Source: Chamaelirium japonicum | Taxonomy: Eukaryota > Streptophyta > Magnoliopsida > Liliales > Melanthiaceae | Direction of reading: 5' to 3' | NCBI GenBank assembly: GCA_947650365.1 | Contig: OX393550.1 | Location: 69,495,744-69,559,743 of the forward strand | DNA: 64,000 nt | Part shown: piece after piece, positions 41,101-51,070 of the stretch | How positions within the stretch are numbered: the first letter of the stretch is position 1 | How the letters are laid out: each line of letters opens with the position of its first letter | Notes under the pieces: model-generated | Database searches by the model: none | Seen by the model: only the letters and a program-made list of their open reading frames with translations | Told to the model about the DNA's origin: nothing | Translations under genes and position numbers: made by a program

Positions 41101-44100
41101 AGAGCTTCACATAGCATGTATTCAATGTATTGAGTCTGTGAGACTTGTGCAATCTTATTTGGTTCGGTTTTGATATATATTTTTCAAATGTTTTTTAATC
41201 TTATTTTTTTGGATAAAAATATTTTCAAATTAAAGATTAGTTGATTGTTAAAAAATTGTTTCAAACGATTTTGAAAGCAAACTTAAAACAAGAAAGTTAT
41301 GCAAGTTTGAAATTATGCTGAAATGTAAAACATTGTTTTTTTACGAAGTCTGGAAAAAAGAGGTTTTATATAGAAAAGTTTTTATACATTCAAAATTTCC
41401 TAAGACGGACCATGGTTTTCTAAATGCACTCGTACTTCTACATCTTGTGGAATTTTTTGAGCAAAAAAGGAGTTGATTTAATCACTTTTCTCACCATGTA
41501 GATTTTATAAAAAACCATAAAAACTGTTTTCTCCTACTAAAACTGAAAGTTTACTTTTTGATTCCTTTGGTTTTTTATTTTTTTGATATTTTTATTGAAA
41601 TCAAATGGGGGGGTATTTGCTTATTTACATATAATAACTTAAAGTATGTAAATAAGCTGCTGAGAACCAGGCCCCCCAGTCCTCTTTTATAACCAGTCAG
41701 TCACAGAATTTCGGATATATTTTACAAAAAATTTCAAAACTTTTGCGAAATTTCAACAAAATCTCACGATATTTCATGAAGATGGAAATATTTCGTGGAA
41801 ATATCGCAATATTTCACGAAACCGCTCGATATTTTGACATTTCCAGTTCTGCTCGAGACTGCAGGTGCGATTTCGTATCGGGTTTTCATTTTTCCGATAT
41901 ATTTCACGAAATATATCGATTTTTTGTACCTTGCTCCTGACCTAAAATCAGTCTGTCCAACAGTTTCTTATGATCTCATGATTTTTGAGAATCAGATCAA
42001 GTCTAGCTACCCAAGTAGAGGAGGGAGCTGTAGATGAAGTTCCTGCGGCTGAAGTGTTGGAGGGATCTATTGCAGGTGCTACAAGTTCAACCTTGGATGC
42101 TGCCATGCACTTCATCGAGTATTTCTGGCAAACATCCGTGTAGGGTTGCTCAGATGGTTCACCTTCATCCATATAAATTTGTTAAACCTCAAGAGCCTTT
42201 GAATGTGTTTAGGTAAGGTATGATGCTCTTGATTTGCTCCTCAAGGTGAATCTGTAGTCAAGGTTTTCAACACCGAAACCAAAATTTCGACTGAAATGGT
42301 GAAAAATTTTAAAATGGTAAAAAAAGTGGCATTTGGATGTTTTTAAAGTCTTTTTAAATTTAAGTATTTTATGGTTGTTTTGCATGTATTTTACATGAAT
42401 TGTTTTTAAAAAATATACCAACCAATTACCAAATAATAGTAAGCTTGCATGGACCATGACAACAAAGATGAAACCAATAAACTGGAAGAAAAAAAATTGA
42501 TAATCATCATATATGATGTGGGTGCATAAAATATCCACCATTTCACTCGAGATTACAATTGAAGCCCTCTGAACAAAGAGAGTTCAAAAAGCCAAGCAAA
42601 GAGGGAAACATGGCAGAACCTTTCCTCCCCTTCGAAACAGGACCAGGTAACCATGACTAAAAAACAGAAGCAAGCCACTCCTTTGAGGGGGGAACATAGC
42701 AAACCACCCCTTCGAAAGGGAGAGCATGCTCAAACGCGCCTGAAGATGGCCACTCCAAAACTGACCCAGAAGGGATAGTTGTTAGCACACAAGAGATCGA
42801 GATTGCACCGTCTCACGTGGGATATGACCCCGCCTTCCACTTTCCAAGGCGCCCTCTTTCAGACCCTCCACCTCCTAAGGCATCACTAGGGTGCGCCATT
42901 GGCTCCTTCGAACTCTTCGCGATGGTCGCACCTTCGACGTCACTAGGGAGGTCGGGACCTGATGCCCCCGCCACCACTGGCTCACCCAAGGCAGGCTTAA
43001 GGCTATGAAGAACCCTCCAATCGAGCCTCGGGTATAGCTTCGTGATGGCTTTGTCCCTGGCCGCTTTTCAGCGACTCTCCTTGGTCTTAACCCTGAAGGG
43101 CTTCTGTAGATCCTAATTGAACGCGGCAGGGTGGTCAGGGATTCGAAAGTTACTCTTCCACTTCCCCTCAATGTAAAAGGGCCCATTCGACCACTCCGTG
43201 TTCGACTCCATCAACTTTCCAAAAAATCTGCTCACGCAGTGCCGAGACGAGAAATAGACCTTAGGAGTGTCGTACATCTTCACGACCACATAGAAACTAT
43301 AGAAAAATCATACCAAGTTAATGTTCACTTCCTGCTCGAGCAAGACGTCGCAGCAACGCATTACCCCCGAGCTGGAGAAGGCAGAGCTAAATAGTCTCTA
43401 GCAGAATCCCTGAGAAAGGGCAAAGGGGTAAGCGGAGACTGGCACAGAGTTGTCCGATGTAGATGATTGAGCGACCAAGCAACAACTCCCCCACGTCTAC
43501 GCATGGCTAGGCCTTAAACTGCTCCAACTCCGGGAACTCTCGGAAAAGTCGGGCCATCCCAAAGGCAGCAACTGAAGGAGCGTTCATGGAGAACGAGTGA
43601 AGATGCAAGGGAGAAAAGAGCACGATGTTAGAGCAAAGATCACACCTGAGTAGTGGGAAGTAGGGATGGCAATTATTCGGGTTTATCGGGCTACCCGACC
43701 CGACCCGACCCTATTGGGACGGGTTTGGGATGCTCAAAAACGGGTTTGGGACGGGTTTGGGATTTGCATTTAAAACCAGGTCGGGTTCGGGTCGGGTTCG
43801 GGTTTTACTCCAACCCGCCCCGACCCGACCCGGGTATATAACCTATCAGGCTATCATACGAGTCTTTGATGAGTAAGCATACCTTTGATGAGTAAGCATA
43901 CCTTTGATGAGTATGCTTCCATCCAATAGTAAGCATACCTTTGATGAGTATGCTTACTATTGCTCTTAGCTTATCAGAATTTTTACTCAATACTCTTCTC
44001 CATGTAGAGCTGCAATTAGGTGGGTCCAAGAAGCTAAATATGCAGTTTTGGTGAAGCCGACCCGACCCGACCCGACCCACAATGCATAAACGGGGCGGGG

Positions 44101-47100
44101 CGGGGCGGGCACGGGTCGTTTCAATGCTAATTGGGACGGGTTTAGGAATTATCCTCAAAACCAGACACGGGTTTGGGACGGGTATGGGCGGGATAAAATA
44201 TAATGGGGCGGGTTCGGGATAGGGCCGACCCGCCCCAAACCCGACCCGTTGCCATCCCTAGTGGGAAGAGTGAGAGTGACAGTCAGCACGCCATCTCGTC
44301 TGCCAGAGAAACCCATATTTAAAGGGATAAAAGTGGTGTTTGAAGGAGAAGTTTCCCCCGAAGTAAAACCAGGGAGCTCCAAGGGGTGTCACGTTGGTGC
44401 AACTAGATCGGCCGAGTCAAGAGATTCAAAATCGATATATGACCTGCCTGAATTGAGTGAGCAAATAAAAAAACATGGCCCATTGAAGTAATCGGGTCGG
44501 ATCCGAAGATGATAGTCTAGATTCTTTGTTTGCAGCAAGATGATATTTCACTATTTTGGGAAATTCGAGATTCGGAAGTTGTTGAAACTTGATAGAGAAA
44601 TAGGTCTAAGTGCGGGGAACCTTGGGTAAAAGTTTGGTGTGATCCATTGGATGGGAAGATATCAAAGGATTTCTAGATTTGGACTGCACAGTCTAGATTG
44701 GTATAGGGATAAATTAGATTTTAATTCGATGGTTGAATTTTGGAATTTTCACGTTGACGGTGGTGCCGGCATGGAGGATTCAATATAACTTGGTTTTGTA
44801 GAAATTGGACAAGGTTTGATGGGGGTAAAAAGGGTTTTAAACTTCAGCAGTAGGGTTTTAGGTTTTCGGTAAAGTATGGCGATAGAGCTCGATGTGTTCA
44901 TAATGATGAAGAAAATGACGATTGTTCCATGTTTTGCAGTGGTATAGATTTAGAAAAAATAGAAGAAAAACTACAGAGATAATGAGAGATTGTTCAAGGG
45001 TTCTCACAGACTCTCCGGCTTCGCACCTTTAATATTACCCTCATATAATATTTCAAAATGACAAATAAAATAGCAAAGAAATAAAAGAGTGACCCCGAAA
45101 CAGGGTGGGCCACCAATCCACTGAGCTCTGGGCTAGTTGTCGAGCCAGAGTGAGATCGTTGAAGTTGTCCTCCATCGCCTACACTGGTACACCCTGACAT
45201 CAAGTGACCGTATAGTGATGTACTCTTCAAATACCCTCAGCTGAGAAGAATTCGCCTCTGGAAAATAAGATCTCTGGTACCTCTCCACTAAATCTGGGTC
45301 CAAGCACTGCAACTCTGCTCTATAAATCCAAGTCACATCTATAACCCGGCAACCTCTCCATCAAACTAGGTTTTGCTGGTGCATGTGGAGATGATCTGCT
45401 TATCCAAAATCTTGTCCTTTACTCGTAACTGTGAAATATGAAGCAACGGGGGTGAATAAAAGGTGTTATGTCTAGCATGTCTGTTAGGTATGACTCCAGC
45501 ATAGTAAAAAGATCAATGGGAATAGTTGTTGGATATGTAACAAGATCCTCCATATTAAATATAGGAAACAATTCAATAATCAGGTGGGAGTTTACTACAT
45601 ACGCATTCGATCCACCTCTTTTCCGGATCCTAAATGGGCCTGCACTGCAGGCCAGCAACCTTTTTAACGATCCCCTGAGGAAATTGCTTAGGTTTTATAA
45701 TGGTCATGGTATATTCACCCATTTCAAATTCTTTAAAGCACCTATGAGTGCCAACAATTACTTTATATCTTTCATTACTACTTGCAATTTTTTTAACAAT
45801 ATCTTTATGCAGATTATGAATATGTTGTGCAAATGGATTTGCGAACTCTGACACACTATGATGCGGTGACATAGGAATGAGATTTATTCACTTTCTAAGC
45901 GTATAACCATATACCACTTCAAAAGGACTTACACTGATTGTTTTATTGACTAAACTATTATAAGCTAATTCAATAGTTGGCAAGATAAAATCCCAACTTC
46001 CAATGTTTTGACCAACAAAACACTTGAACAGCTTTCCCAAACTCCGATTAACAACTTTCATTTAACCATCCATCAGGGGACAGTAGGCAGTAGAGAATTT
46101 CAGTTTCGTACACATCAAATGTTATAGTGTCCTTCAAACTAACTGACAAACTTGATGTCACGATTGGACACAATGGTATGTGCCAATACGTGCAATCTAA
46201 CAACTTCATCAATTCTAGCAATCTAAGAAGCATCATGTCTTTGAACACGAAATGAGGTGAGTCATCTTGGAGAATTGATCCACAAGTACAAAGACGAAAT
46301 CATTTTCCCTAAGAGTTTTTGGAAGGCATAACACGAAATTCATGCTTATGTCCTGCCACGGGCATTCAGATACAGACAGAGTATATAGACTAATAGACCC
46401 ACGTATTTCTTGGCTAGTTGGCAAGCTCGACAATTCCTGACAAGGTTGGCAACGTATGATTTGAGACTAGGCCGATAAAAGTGATATTCCACTAAGGCAA
46501 TAGCCTTATTATCAAAATGTCTAGCATTCCCTCAGCATAGAACACCCAGACAAGGAAGTCTCTCAAAGATGCTCAAAATATGCACAACTTTTTTGTCTTT
46601 GAACAAAAAACAATCTTGAAGAAAGAAGTCGTATGTTTCTTTTATAAGCTCATTTTTAGGGCATTGTCTCAAAGCCTTTATAAAAAAAAAAAAAAAAATT
46701 GGAAGAGATTGAAACTGATGCATCATGTGACTGGGTCAACAGTGACGCACATGTGAGATACAACAATGCATCCTAACCAGTGGGAGAAGTTTTTTTTAGC
46801 ACTGATACCAAATTGATGCAGAACAACAGAGGCAAAATCGCAATTTTGTTATTCCTGGGATCAGGGCAAGAGAGGCTTTGTTATGGGTTTGGTTTCTGTT
46901 GAGTTTCTCTTTTGGGAGAGTTAGAGAGGAAAAGGGCAACAGTGGCAGATCATAAAATTCCCTGTGGAGGGGGGATAGGGAGGTTCCCGGAGTACGGAGG
47001 GAATACTCAACCTAATAAAATTTTCACGTGATCGACTGCCCTAGCGGCACAATCTAAACAAGACGTTGGGTTACAGTTTTTAGCTTGTTTATGTTCGCTT

Positions 47101-49216
47101 GCTAATCACTTGCTTTTTTTTTGTTATCATGGTATGTAAAGGAAGGTGCACTCCTCTCCTCTTAGGTTCAATCAAAGGTGAGGACCTAGGAGACTAGCTA
47201 TGTGTTTTAGGTAAAAAATTCAAGCCTTGCAACTATAAAATAAAGCAGCACACAAGTATTTTTAATGTGGAAACCCCTAAGGGAAAAAACATGTCGGGAC
47301 AAACACGGAGAAGCAACCTATCTACTAGTAAGTGAAGGTACAAGTATCCAGGAAGTTACCCTGCAAGATCTACGAAGACTCACTACCCAACGCTCGGGCG
47401 TAACCACGAATCGGCGTTCCATGGCTTTGCTCAGCCCAACGCCCCGCGACTGTCGACTATTCACCAAGCACAGCAATGATATACGATCCTAGCAAAACGA
47501 ATGGTAGGTGCCATCCACGTTTTCACTGTAAGTTCAAATTACCATAAGTGGAATTCTTGTTACGCTCTTACCTAGTTTAGTCTCTCTTACCGACGTTAGT
47601 CTCAATATCATCTCGCTCTTTAGATATTATACTATGCCAACACACCTTTCCTGATTATCATAAGTTGTAATACACAAAAATTCCTCATTCTTGTAATGTG
47701 CTATACAAATAAAATGTATGCATTATCTCATATGTCACAAAGGATGCAGTTTATACCAACATGTGATGAGGTGTTCAAGCAACTAATGTCATCTTAAATC
47801 AAGGTGAAAGAGTCAAAGCAGATAATTCTCTTCAGAAGATTTTAGAGCAGGGCTTACAAGAAAACAAAAAAGGACAAAGAAGCATCAACTCACAGCATCT
47901 TCTGATGTTGTCATAAAATGAGCTAAACATCAAGAAAGAGATACCATAGAGCAAGCAAGCTAAGTTATTATGCAATTTCAATTGTCACCTTTGGATCTTC
48001 TTTCTTCTCCTTAGGTGCATAAACATTCCAAGCAAGTCATTATACCAAAAAACATGTCAATACATTAGACGGTACTTACGAAGAAAACATAGGGGGGAAA
48101 TCCTTTAAAGAGTGTGTCGTGACGTCAACGGTTAATGCAATGCACTACGAAAAGAATTAATCTCCAAAAAGTGCATTCGAGATTATACTATTATAGGCTA
48201 TGCAGAATGAATTTGATGCAGCATAGCAATTACTCACAATCTGCTGCAAGGACGTCGAAAGTACAGCTACACAGGCACACAAAAAGCCCTTGGCATTGAC
48301 TTTGACATCTGTGACTGTACAGACACCGACACCGATGACAACTCCCACCACAGCTATCTTCACTTGTTTAGAGTAGTGTTTGTTATGAAGGATCCACTCC
48401 ATCACACAGACCACGGGAATCATGCTCAGCTTCGAGATCTATGCATGGCAACATAACGACATCAATGCCACGCTGATGCCGTGGCATACGCAGTGCATGA
48501 AATGGAGACGCTCAAATGTTGGGGGATCGGGCAGCACCTGATAAAACCCGACGGAGTTGAGCATAAGGCTCAGGTTCATCCCGGTGATGGACATGTTGGC
48601 GACGATGGAGAACCAGAGGAGCTCCCACAGAGGGACGTGCTTCGATGTGGAGAATCCAGCGGCATTCGACGCGAAGCCAGCAAATGCAGTCACAGCAAAA
48701 TGGAGCCCGGTTAAAGTCGTGGCTGAAAATTCGAACCAAACAAAGCAAATCATCGATTGATAGAGAGAACACATTCATAAAGAGTAGAACATAAATATAT
48801 TGGTGAAATGAAAATTGGAGGGAATCAACTTTCAGATCCTGAAGATGTGAGTGAATAAGAGAGAGAGAGAGAGAGAGAGTTTACAGCAAAAATTGGGGCA
48901 GATACAATCAGATCGGTGATACGATCAGGAGAGTGGAACCCTAGCCGATAATTGCACAAGAAACCAAAAAAAAAAAAAAATCCAACAATGAAGAGGAGAT
49001 CAGGGATGTAGGGAGAGGTGGAGATCTGTCTTGTGGTAATCTATGAATTATGTAACAGAGAGGGAGCGAGAGGGGGTTCTGACCGAAGGCGAAGGCGTAA
49101 CCGGCGGGGGACATGAGCTGCTTGTTGGCCATGATGATGCCGACGGAGCTGATGACGTTCATGGCCCACACCCCGACGTCGGACACCGCCGCCGGTGACC
49201 TGCCCTCCGCCTCCAT
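25521..49216 (-). CDS. URGT: UDP-rhamnose/UDP-galactose transporter, URGT type (5 exons, 345 aa, 22-kb intron)
   Basis: Golgi nucleotide-sugar antiporter of the NST/TPT (drug/metabolite transporter) family, which supplies UDP-Rha and UDP-Gal for pectin and other wall glycans. Exons on the minus strand: 49216-49084, 48722-48538, 48438-48238, 26131-25970 and 25877-25521 (TAG at 25523-25521). All introns are GT-AG and the phases (1,0,0,0) join into one 1038-nt frame. Recognisable blocks include [83 protein letters not shown] and the C-terminal tail [10 protein letters not shown]. These follow Arabidopsis URGT1 nearly end to end, and the length (345 aa) is normal. The start is the first ATG on the open frame, at 49216. 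Intron 3 (26132-48237) is about 22.1 kb and full of mobile elements. The split STSLQQI / [10 protein letters not shown] falls at a natural exon junction. Two separate half-genes are possible but less likely. Confidence 0.93.
26740..27720. repeat. Pair of diverged direct repeats, about 190 bp each
   Basis: Blocks at about 26740-26935 and 27530-27720 share GGCCTTTTAGGTCTCTTGGC-type sequence, then TCTTGCCAAG, GGTTTT, ATGGTTGACATTAGGAC-type sequence, TCAATCTTCCCTA and CCCCATCTTG. Identity is moderate. The rest of 26132-28300 has no recognised feature. Confidence 0.55.
28300..29190. other. Repeat-like non-coding sequence
   Basis: CAGGAAAAACCTCACGAGC near 28358 and the following clause-like blocks resemble plant LTR R-U5 sequence, but no ends or primer site were found. 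No coding evidence. Confidence 0.35.
29841..30486. repeat. 323-bp tandem duplication
   Basis: Two head-to-tail copies start GGAGACGAGGATGTTCGAGC at about 29842 and 30165 and run through TCATCCCCCCTACTCCT to ACCATTCTTTACTCCTTT. Identity is high, with scattered substitutions and indels. A third copy does not follow. Confidence 0.88.
30760..31025. mobile_element. hAT-type MITE, 266 bp, GCGGTTTT-rich
   Basis: Inverted ends TAGGGATGGCAA and TTGCCATCCTTA (one mismatch) are flanked by ATCATCGA at 30752-30759 and ATCGTCGA at 31026-31033 (7 of 8 match). The interior is biased toward GCGGTTTTGG and GTGCGGTTTCG. The ends are shared with the element at 43661-44260. Confidence 0.85.
32475..33215. mobile_element. 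hAT-type MITE, 741 bp, GGCGCCTAGGCGG-rich
   Basis: The ends are CACTGTTCTAAAAGGCGG and, reversed, CAATGTTTTAAAA. It is flanked by perfect 8-bp direct repeats GGTGTCGT at 32467-32474 and 33216-33223. Subterminal parts are dense in GCCTAGGCGGG and CGCCTTCCGCC, while the middle is AT-rich. There is no coding capacity. Confidence 0.85.
33217..33420. repeat. GATACG-rich low-complexity repeat
   Basis: TACCCGTAACGGATAC, then repeated CCGATAC/GTATCGG words. A tandem run of a 22-bp unit (GATACGCCGGGGATACGAGG and variants, about four copies) lies at 33335-33405. It may be the remainder of another foldback element into which the adjacent MITE inserted. Confidence 0.6.
34075..34800 (-). pseudogene. copia RT end and RNase H region
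   Basis: The 241-residue frame contains [29 protein letters not shown] and [10 protein letters not shown], the classic copia sequence preceding RNase [19 protein letters not shown] and [19 protein letters not shown] follow. The usual catalytic spacing is altered (the Asp of 'TDAD' is absent). It is therefore a remnant despite the long open frame. Confidence 0.85.
34919..35927 (+). mobile_element. Solo LTR, 1009 bp, nested in copia-2
   Basis: It starts TGTGTGTACCC and ends AACCCCACA, flanked by CTTGG at 34914-34918 and 35928-35932. A TATA box (ACTATAAAAGG) at 35493-35503 gives + orientation. GGGGTTTTTCCACGTAA near 35832 is a common U5 block. The U3 holds a 65-bp tandem array. Excising it restores the copia-2 frame exactly. 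The 386-residue open frame 34920-36080 runs across the LTR and its far boundary and is not a gene. Confidence 0.92.
34971..35290. repeat. About 65-bp GC-rich tandem array in LTR U3
   Basis: Successive units begin TCGGCCGCGCAACAGACC at about 34974, 35043, 35108, 35172 and 35239. They continue CTACCTCCCTTCGGTCGGC and ATGTCATCAGACAGCA, with variable poly(C) and poly(G) lengths. A shortened unit begins near 35284. Confidence 0.9.
36186..36455 (-). pseudogene. copia integrase C-terminal fragment
   Basis: The frame reads [15 protein letters not shown], then [40 protein letters not shown] and EED. This is the standard copia block after the integrase core (RVFGC, KLD-K, CIF-GY, YR-WD, DV-FNE). The catalytic core is absent upstream, where the sequence changes to unrelated GC-rich DNA near 36456. 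Confidence 0.88.
36456..40372. other. Intronic repeat-derived DNA without recognisable genes
   Basis: 36456-36850 is GC-rich and may be part of an LTR (GTCGTGCGGCTGATCGG-type blocks). The rest is AT-rich with only short unconvincing frames. TATA-like words occur but no terminal repeats were recognised. Confidence 0.45.
40373..40892 (-). pseudogene. Acidic gag-like frame, remnant
   Basis: The 106-residue minus-strand frame 40693-40373 is rich in Glu and Asp ([20 protein letters not shown]) and ends [12 protein letters not shown] further piece at 40955-40758 reads [20 protein letters not shown]. The continuation lies beyond an inserted element, at 42172-41948. It resembles low-complexity gag or capsid-like parts of plant retroelements, but I do not recognise a family. 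Confidence 0.35.
40893..41933. mobile_element. AT-rich foldback DNA element, 1041 bp
   Basis: It is flanked by CTCTTGACC (40884-40892) and CTCCTGACC (41934-41942), 8 of 9 identical. Subterminal regions contain many inverted words (GGAAATATTTCG, CGAAATATTTCC, TTTCGTGGAAATATCG). The termini are weakly inverted (AAAGTTCGATAT against ATATCGATTTTTTGTACCTT). A 9-bp duplication would suggest a Mutator-like MITE. No transposase is present. Confidence 0.6.
41948..42172 (-). pseudogene. Gag-like frame upstream of the foldback insertion
   Basis: The minus strand reads [19 protein letters not shown], then Ser/Thr/Ala-rich sequence and [17 protein letters not shown]. It is probably the 5' continuation of the frame at 40955-40373 before the insertion. 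Frames do not match exactly. Family unknown. Confidence 0.3.
42817..43400 (-). pseudogene. Gag-like 'putative gypsy-type transposon' domain, remnant
   Basis: The minus strand contains [32 protein letters not shown] and [11 protein letters not shown]. This resembles the plant retroelement domain known as Transposase_28 (pattern S-R-x-V-S-x-L, K-x-W-K/S-x-x-F-F-x-x-G-x-W). A stop follows and later parts are out of frame. The open frames on the opposite strand are shadows. Confidence 0.45.
43661..44260. mobile_element. hAT-type MITE, 600 bp, GGGTCGGG-rich
   Basis: Perfect 12-bp inverted ends TAGGGATGGCAA and TTGCCATCCCTA, with 8-bp target duplications GTGGGAAG at 43653-43660 and 44261-44268. 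The interior is biased toward CCCGACCCGACCC and GGGACGGGTTTGGG. At 43863-43975 it carries a run of a 20-bp unit (ACCTTTGATGAGTAAGCAT), partly inverted. Confidence 0.92.
44269..45380. other. Intronic DNA, possibly the 3' part of the gypsy remnant
   Basis: No clear coding or terminal sequence. Because the gypsy frames just above run on the minus strand, an old 3' LTR could lie here, but I could not match it to any sequence near 46814-47100. Confidence 0.35.
45381..46740 (-). mobile_element. Ty3/gypsy integrase remnant
   Basis: In minus-strand order, with frameshifts: [16 protein letters not shown] near 46650; CRACQ-type sequence near 46430; [20 protein letters not shown] and [16 protein letters not shown] at 46380-46240. 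Then [19 protein letters not shown] follows near 45740 and [16 protein letters not shown] with PIFNMEDL at 45650-45530. These are the HHCC-proximal, catalytic-core and C-terminal parts of a gypsy integrase. gag, protease and reverse transcriptase are missing: only about 60 bases separate the integrase from the primer-binding site. Confidence 0.85.
46799..46810 (-). other. tRNA-Met primer-binding site of the gypsy remnant
   Basis: The minus strand reads TGGTATCAGTGC, differing by one base from the initiator-Met tRNA complement. LTR-like sequence should lie at higher coordinates (46814 onward). Confidence 0.65.
46811..48237. other. Probable LTR sequence, then plain intron DNA
   Basis: 46814 to about 47560 is next to the primer site and probably includes the 5' LTR of the gypsy remnant plus further LTR-like sequence (TGGAAACCCCTAAGGGAAAA near 47261). 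No paired ends were defined. 47560-48237 appears to be ordinary intron sequence leading to URGT exon 3. Confidence 0.4.
48238..49216 (-). CDS. URGT: URGT exons 1 to 3 (N-terminal part)
   Basis: Exon 1 (49216-49084) encodes [20 protein letters not shown] onward and ends in phase 1. Exon 2 (48722-48538) begins CCACGACTTTAACC and completes the Ala codon, giving [10 protein letters not shown]. Exon 3 (48438-48238) starts [15 protein letters not shown] and ends at STSLQQI before the donor GTGAGT. The ORF that continues past exon 3 (VSNCYAAS) is intron read-through. Confidence 0.93.
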
Positions 49217-49580
49217 TCGTCGCTGTCTCTCTTCCACCGCCCTCCTCCTCCTCCTCGAACCACCACCGGTGGAGGAACGGGGTGCCCCTAGAAACAGAAC
49301 AAAACAAAAAGCGAAAGGGCGAGAAATCGAAGGGTTAGTCGGTGACGAGGGGGGGTGGGGGGGTTCTGGGGAATAGAGCTTGTTGTCTGTCGATGTACTC
49401 CCTTCTTCCTCACCTTTGTCTCTTTCTTTAAATTTCCTTCGAATTTCTTTATTAACTTATGTTTGCCGTTTTCTCTTTATGACGATGCCTTACTACTTCC
49501 TTACTCCTTGCTCTCAGTCCCCCCCCGGAGATTAGGCTGTGAATTATTCTCTCTACCTGGACCCTAACGCATATAAAGCC

Positions 49581-49624
<44 letters not shown>

Positions 49625-49640
49625 ACTCTCACTCTCCTTT
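49217..49640 (-). promoter_or_regulatory. URGT 5' leader and core promoter region
   Basis: On the minus strand a TATA-like GCTTTATATGCG lies at about 49570-49581 and a (GA)n tract (CT on +) at about 49587-49623. This would place transcription start near 49540 and give a leader of roughly 320 bases. A cryptic GTG-initiated extension of the frame to 49237 exists, but the ATG at 49216 fits the family N-terminus. Confidence 0.4.
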
Positions 49641-50470
49641 GTAACGTTGGTTTAGAGAGAGAGAAGGTAAAGAAAAGAGAAACGGACCAGCGATGAGAGA
49701 GAGAGAGAGGGAGTTTGGACCTTATGAATGATGCCGACGGGGCTTTTGTACTCTCTCTCCTCTTTCTATTTAGTTAGTATAGAGGAGTTCTTGGGTTTGG
49801 GGGAAAGCGTTTCACAGGGCTCTTAGAGAGAGAAGCCTCAGATGGTGCATCAAGAGAGAGAGAGAGAGAGAGACGAACTCTGTGCATGTACCAGATAATT
49901 TGGATGGTTGAAAGCTGTGGGGGGAGAGGATTAAGTACACATCATTAATTAAATGATAATATAATTCCACACGTCCGCTTCCGGTGAAGGTAACAACCGT
50001 CCGATCTGACTCCCTGAAGCAGCACGAGTCGAAATCAATTCGGTAATTGAAGGTAACAACCGTCAGATCTACCTCACAAAAATCCGACCTTAAATATCAG
50101 GTAGGGTGTTGCACGATTAGTCCACATCGGTAAAGTTGAGGGTGGAAACGATCCTTGTATTTATGATGGGACATCATCTCAACAGAGGACCGGTCGTGAA
50201 AATTTTAGAAGCTAGATCGAAGATAAAAAAAAAAATTATGACCATTTTATTTACATAAATAGACATAAAACTAACATATAAGTAAAAAAATCAATAAAAA
50301 TAAAATATTACTTTATATACCTTGTTGAATTAAAACTAACATAATTAAATTTTTCAGACAATAAAATTATAGAAAAAAAATTAAGACTAACATACAATCA
50401 TTTAAATCTTGTTGAATTTTCTAGACAACAAAATTGACATTCATCCACATAAATGAGTCAAAATCATTTA
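49641..50470. other. URGT upstream region
   Basis: Short (GA)n tracts near 49697 and 49855, then AT-rich sequence. GAAGGTAACAACCGTC occurs twice near 49984 and 50048. No gene seen. Confidence 0.45.
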
Positions 50471-50479
50471 AATCTTGTT

Positions 50480-50885
50480 GAATTTACTCGTCAAGCCAAG
50501 CCCAAGCCTAGAGTTTAGGCACACTTAATAAACGGGCCAAACTCAAGCAGACCAAAGCTTGGCTCAATTGGGCTCACAAACATGCTTGTTTGGGGCTCAT
50601 GAACAAGCTCGTGAATAGGCTCATAAATGGCTTGAATAGACCTAACATATATATTCTATGCTTTTGAAGTTCGGGAACAAGATTGATTATGGACCGTTCA
50701 ATCACTAATTAAGTGAAACCTAGCCTGAAGTTTAGGCTTATTTAATAAACGAGCTAAGCTCAAGCAAACCTCGGCTCGGCTCGATTATTAAACAAGCCAA
50801 GCCTAAGCCTGAAGTTTTGGCTCGTTTAATAAACGAACAAGCTCAAACAGACCAAAGCTCGGCTTGACTTATTCGCAGCCCTGCT
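50480..50885. repeat. Low-complexity repeat of AAGCTC/GGCTCG words
   Basis: Three diverged units built on AGTTTAGGC, TTAATAAACG, CAAGCTCAAGCA and GACCAAAGCTCGGCT start near 50510, 50714 and 50809. Internal inverted words are frequent. This type of sequence forms the interior of plant hAT MITEs. Termini were not resolved. Confidence 0.5.
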
Positions 50886-50974
50886 TGTGTATACTTGATC
50901 GTACATACAGTTCAACTCAAAACTCATTGACATATACTCAAATTCTGAGCACTCTTATCCCCCATCCCCTCATT

Positions 50975-50977
<3 letters not shown>

Positions 50978-51067
<90 letters not shown>
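50978..51067. repeat. (CT)n microsatellite
   Basis: About 45 uninterrupted CT units. It gives rise to spurious Leu-Ser and Arg-Glu open frames on both strands. Confidence 0.95.

Positions 51068-51070
<3 letters not shown>

Larger units (their letters stand above)
26132..48237 (-). other. 22.1-kb URGT intron 3 loaded with mobile elements
   Basis: Bounded by GTGAGT at 48237-48232 and TGTGCAG at 26132-26138 on the minus strand. It contains gag-like blocks, copia-2 with nested insertions, at least four foldback DNA elements and a gypsy integrase remnant, mostly annotated separately. No other intact cellular gene was found within it. Confidence 0.85.
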
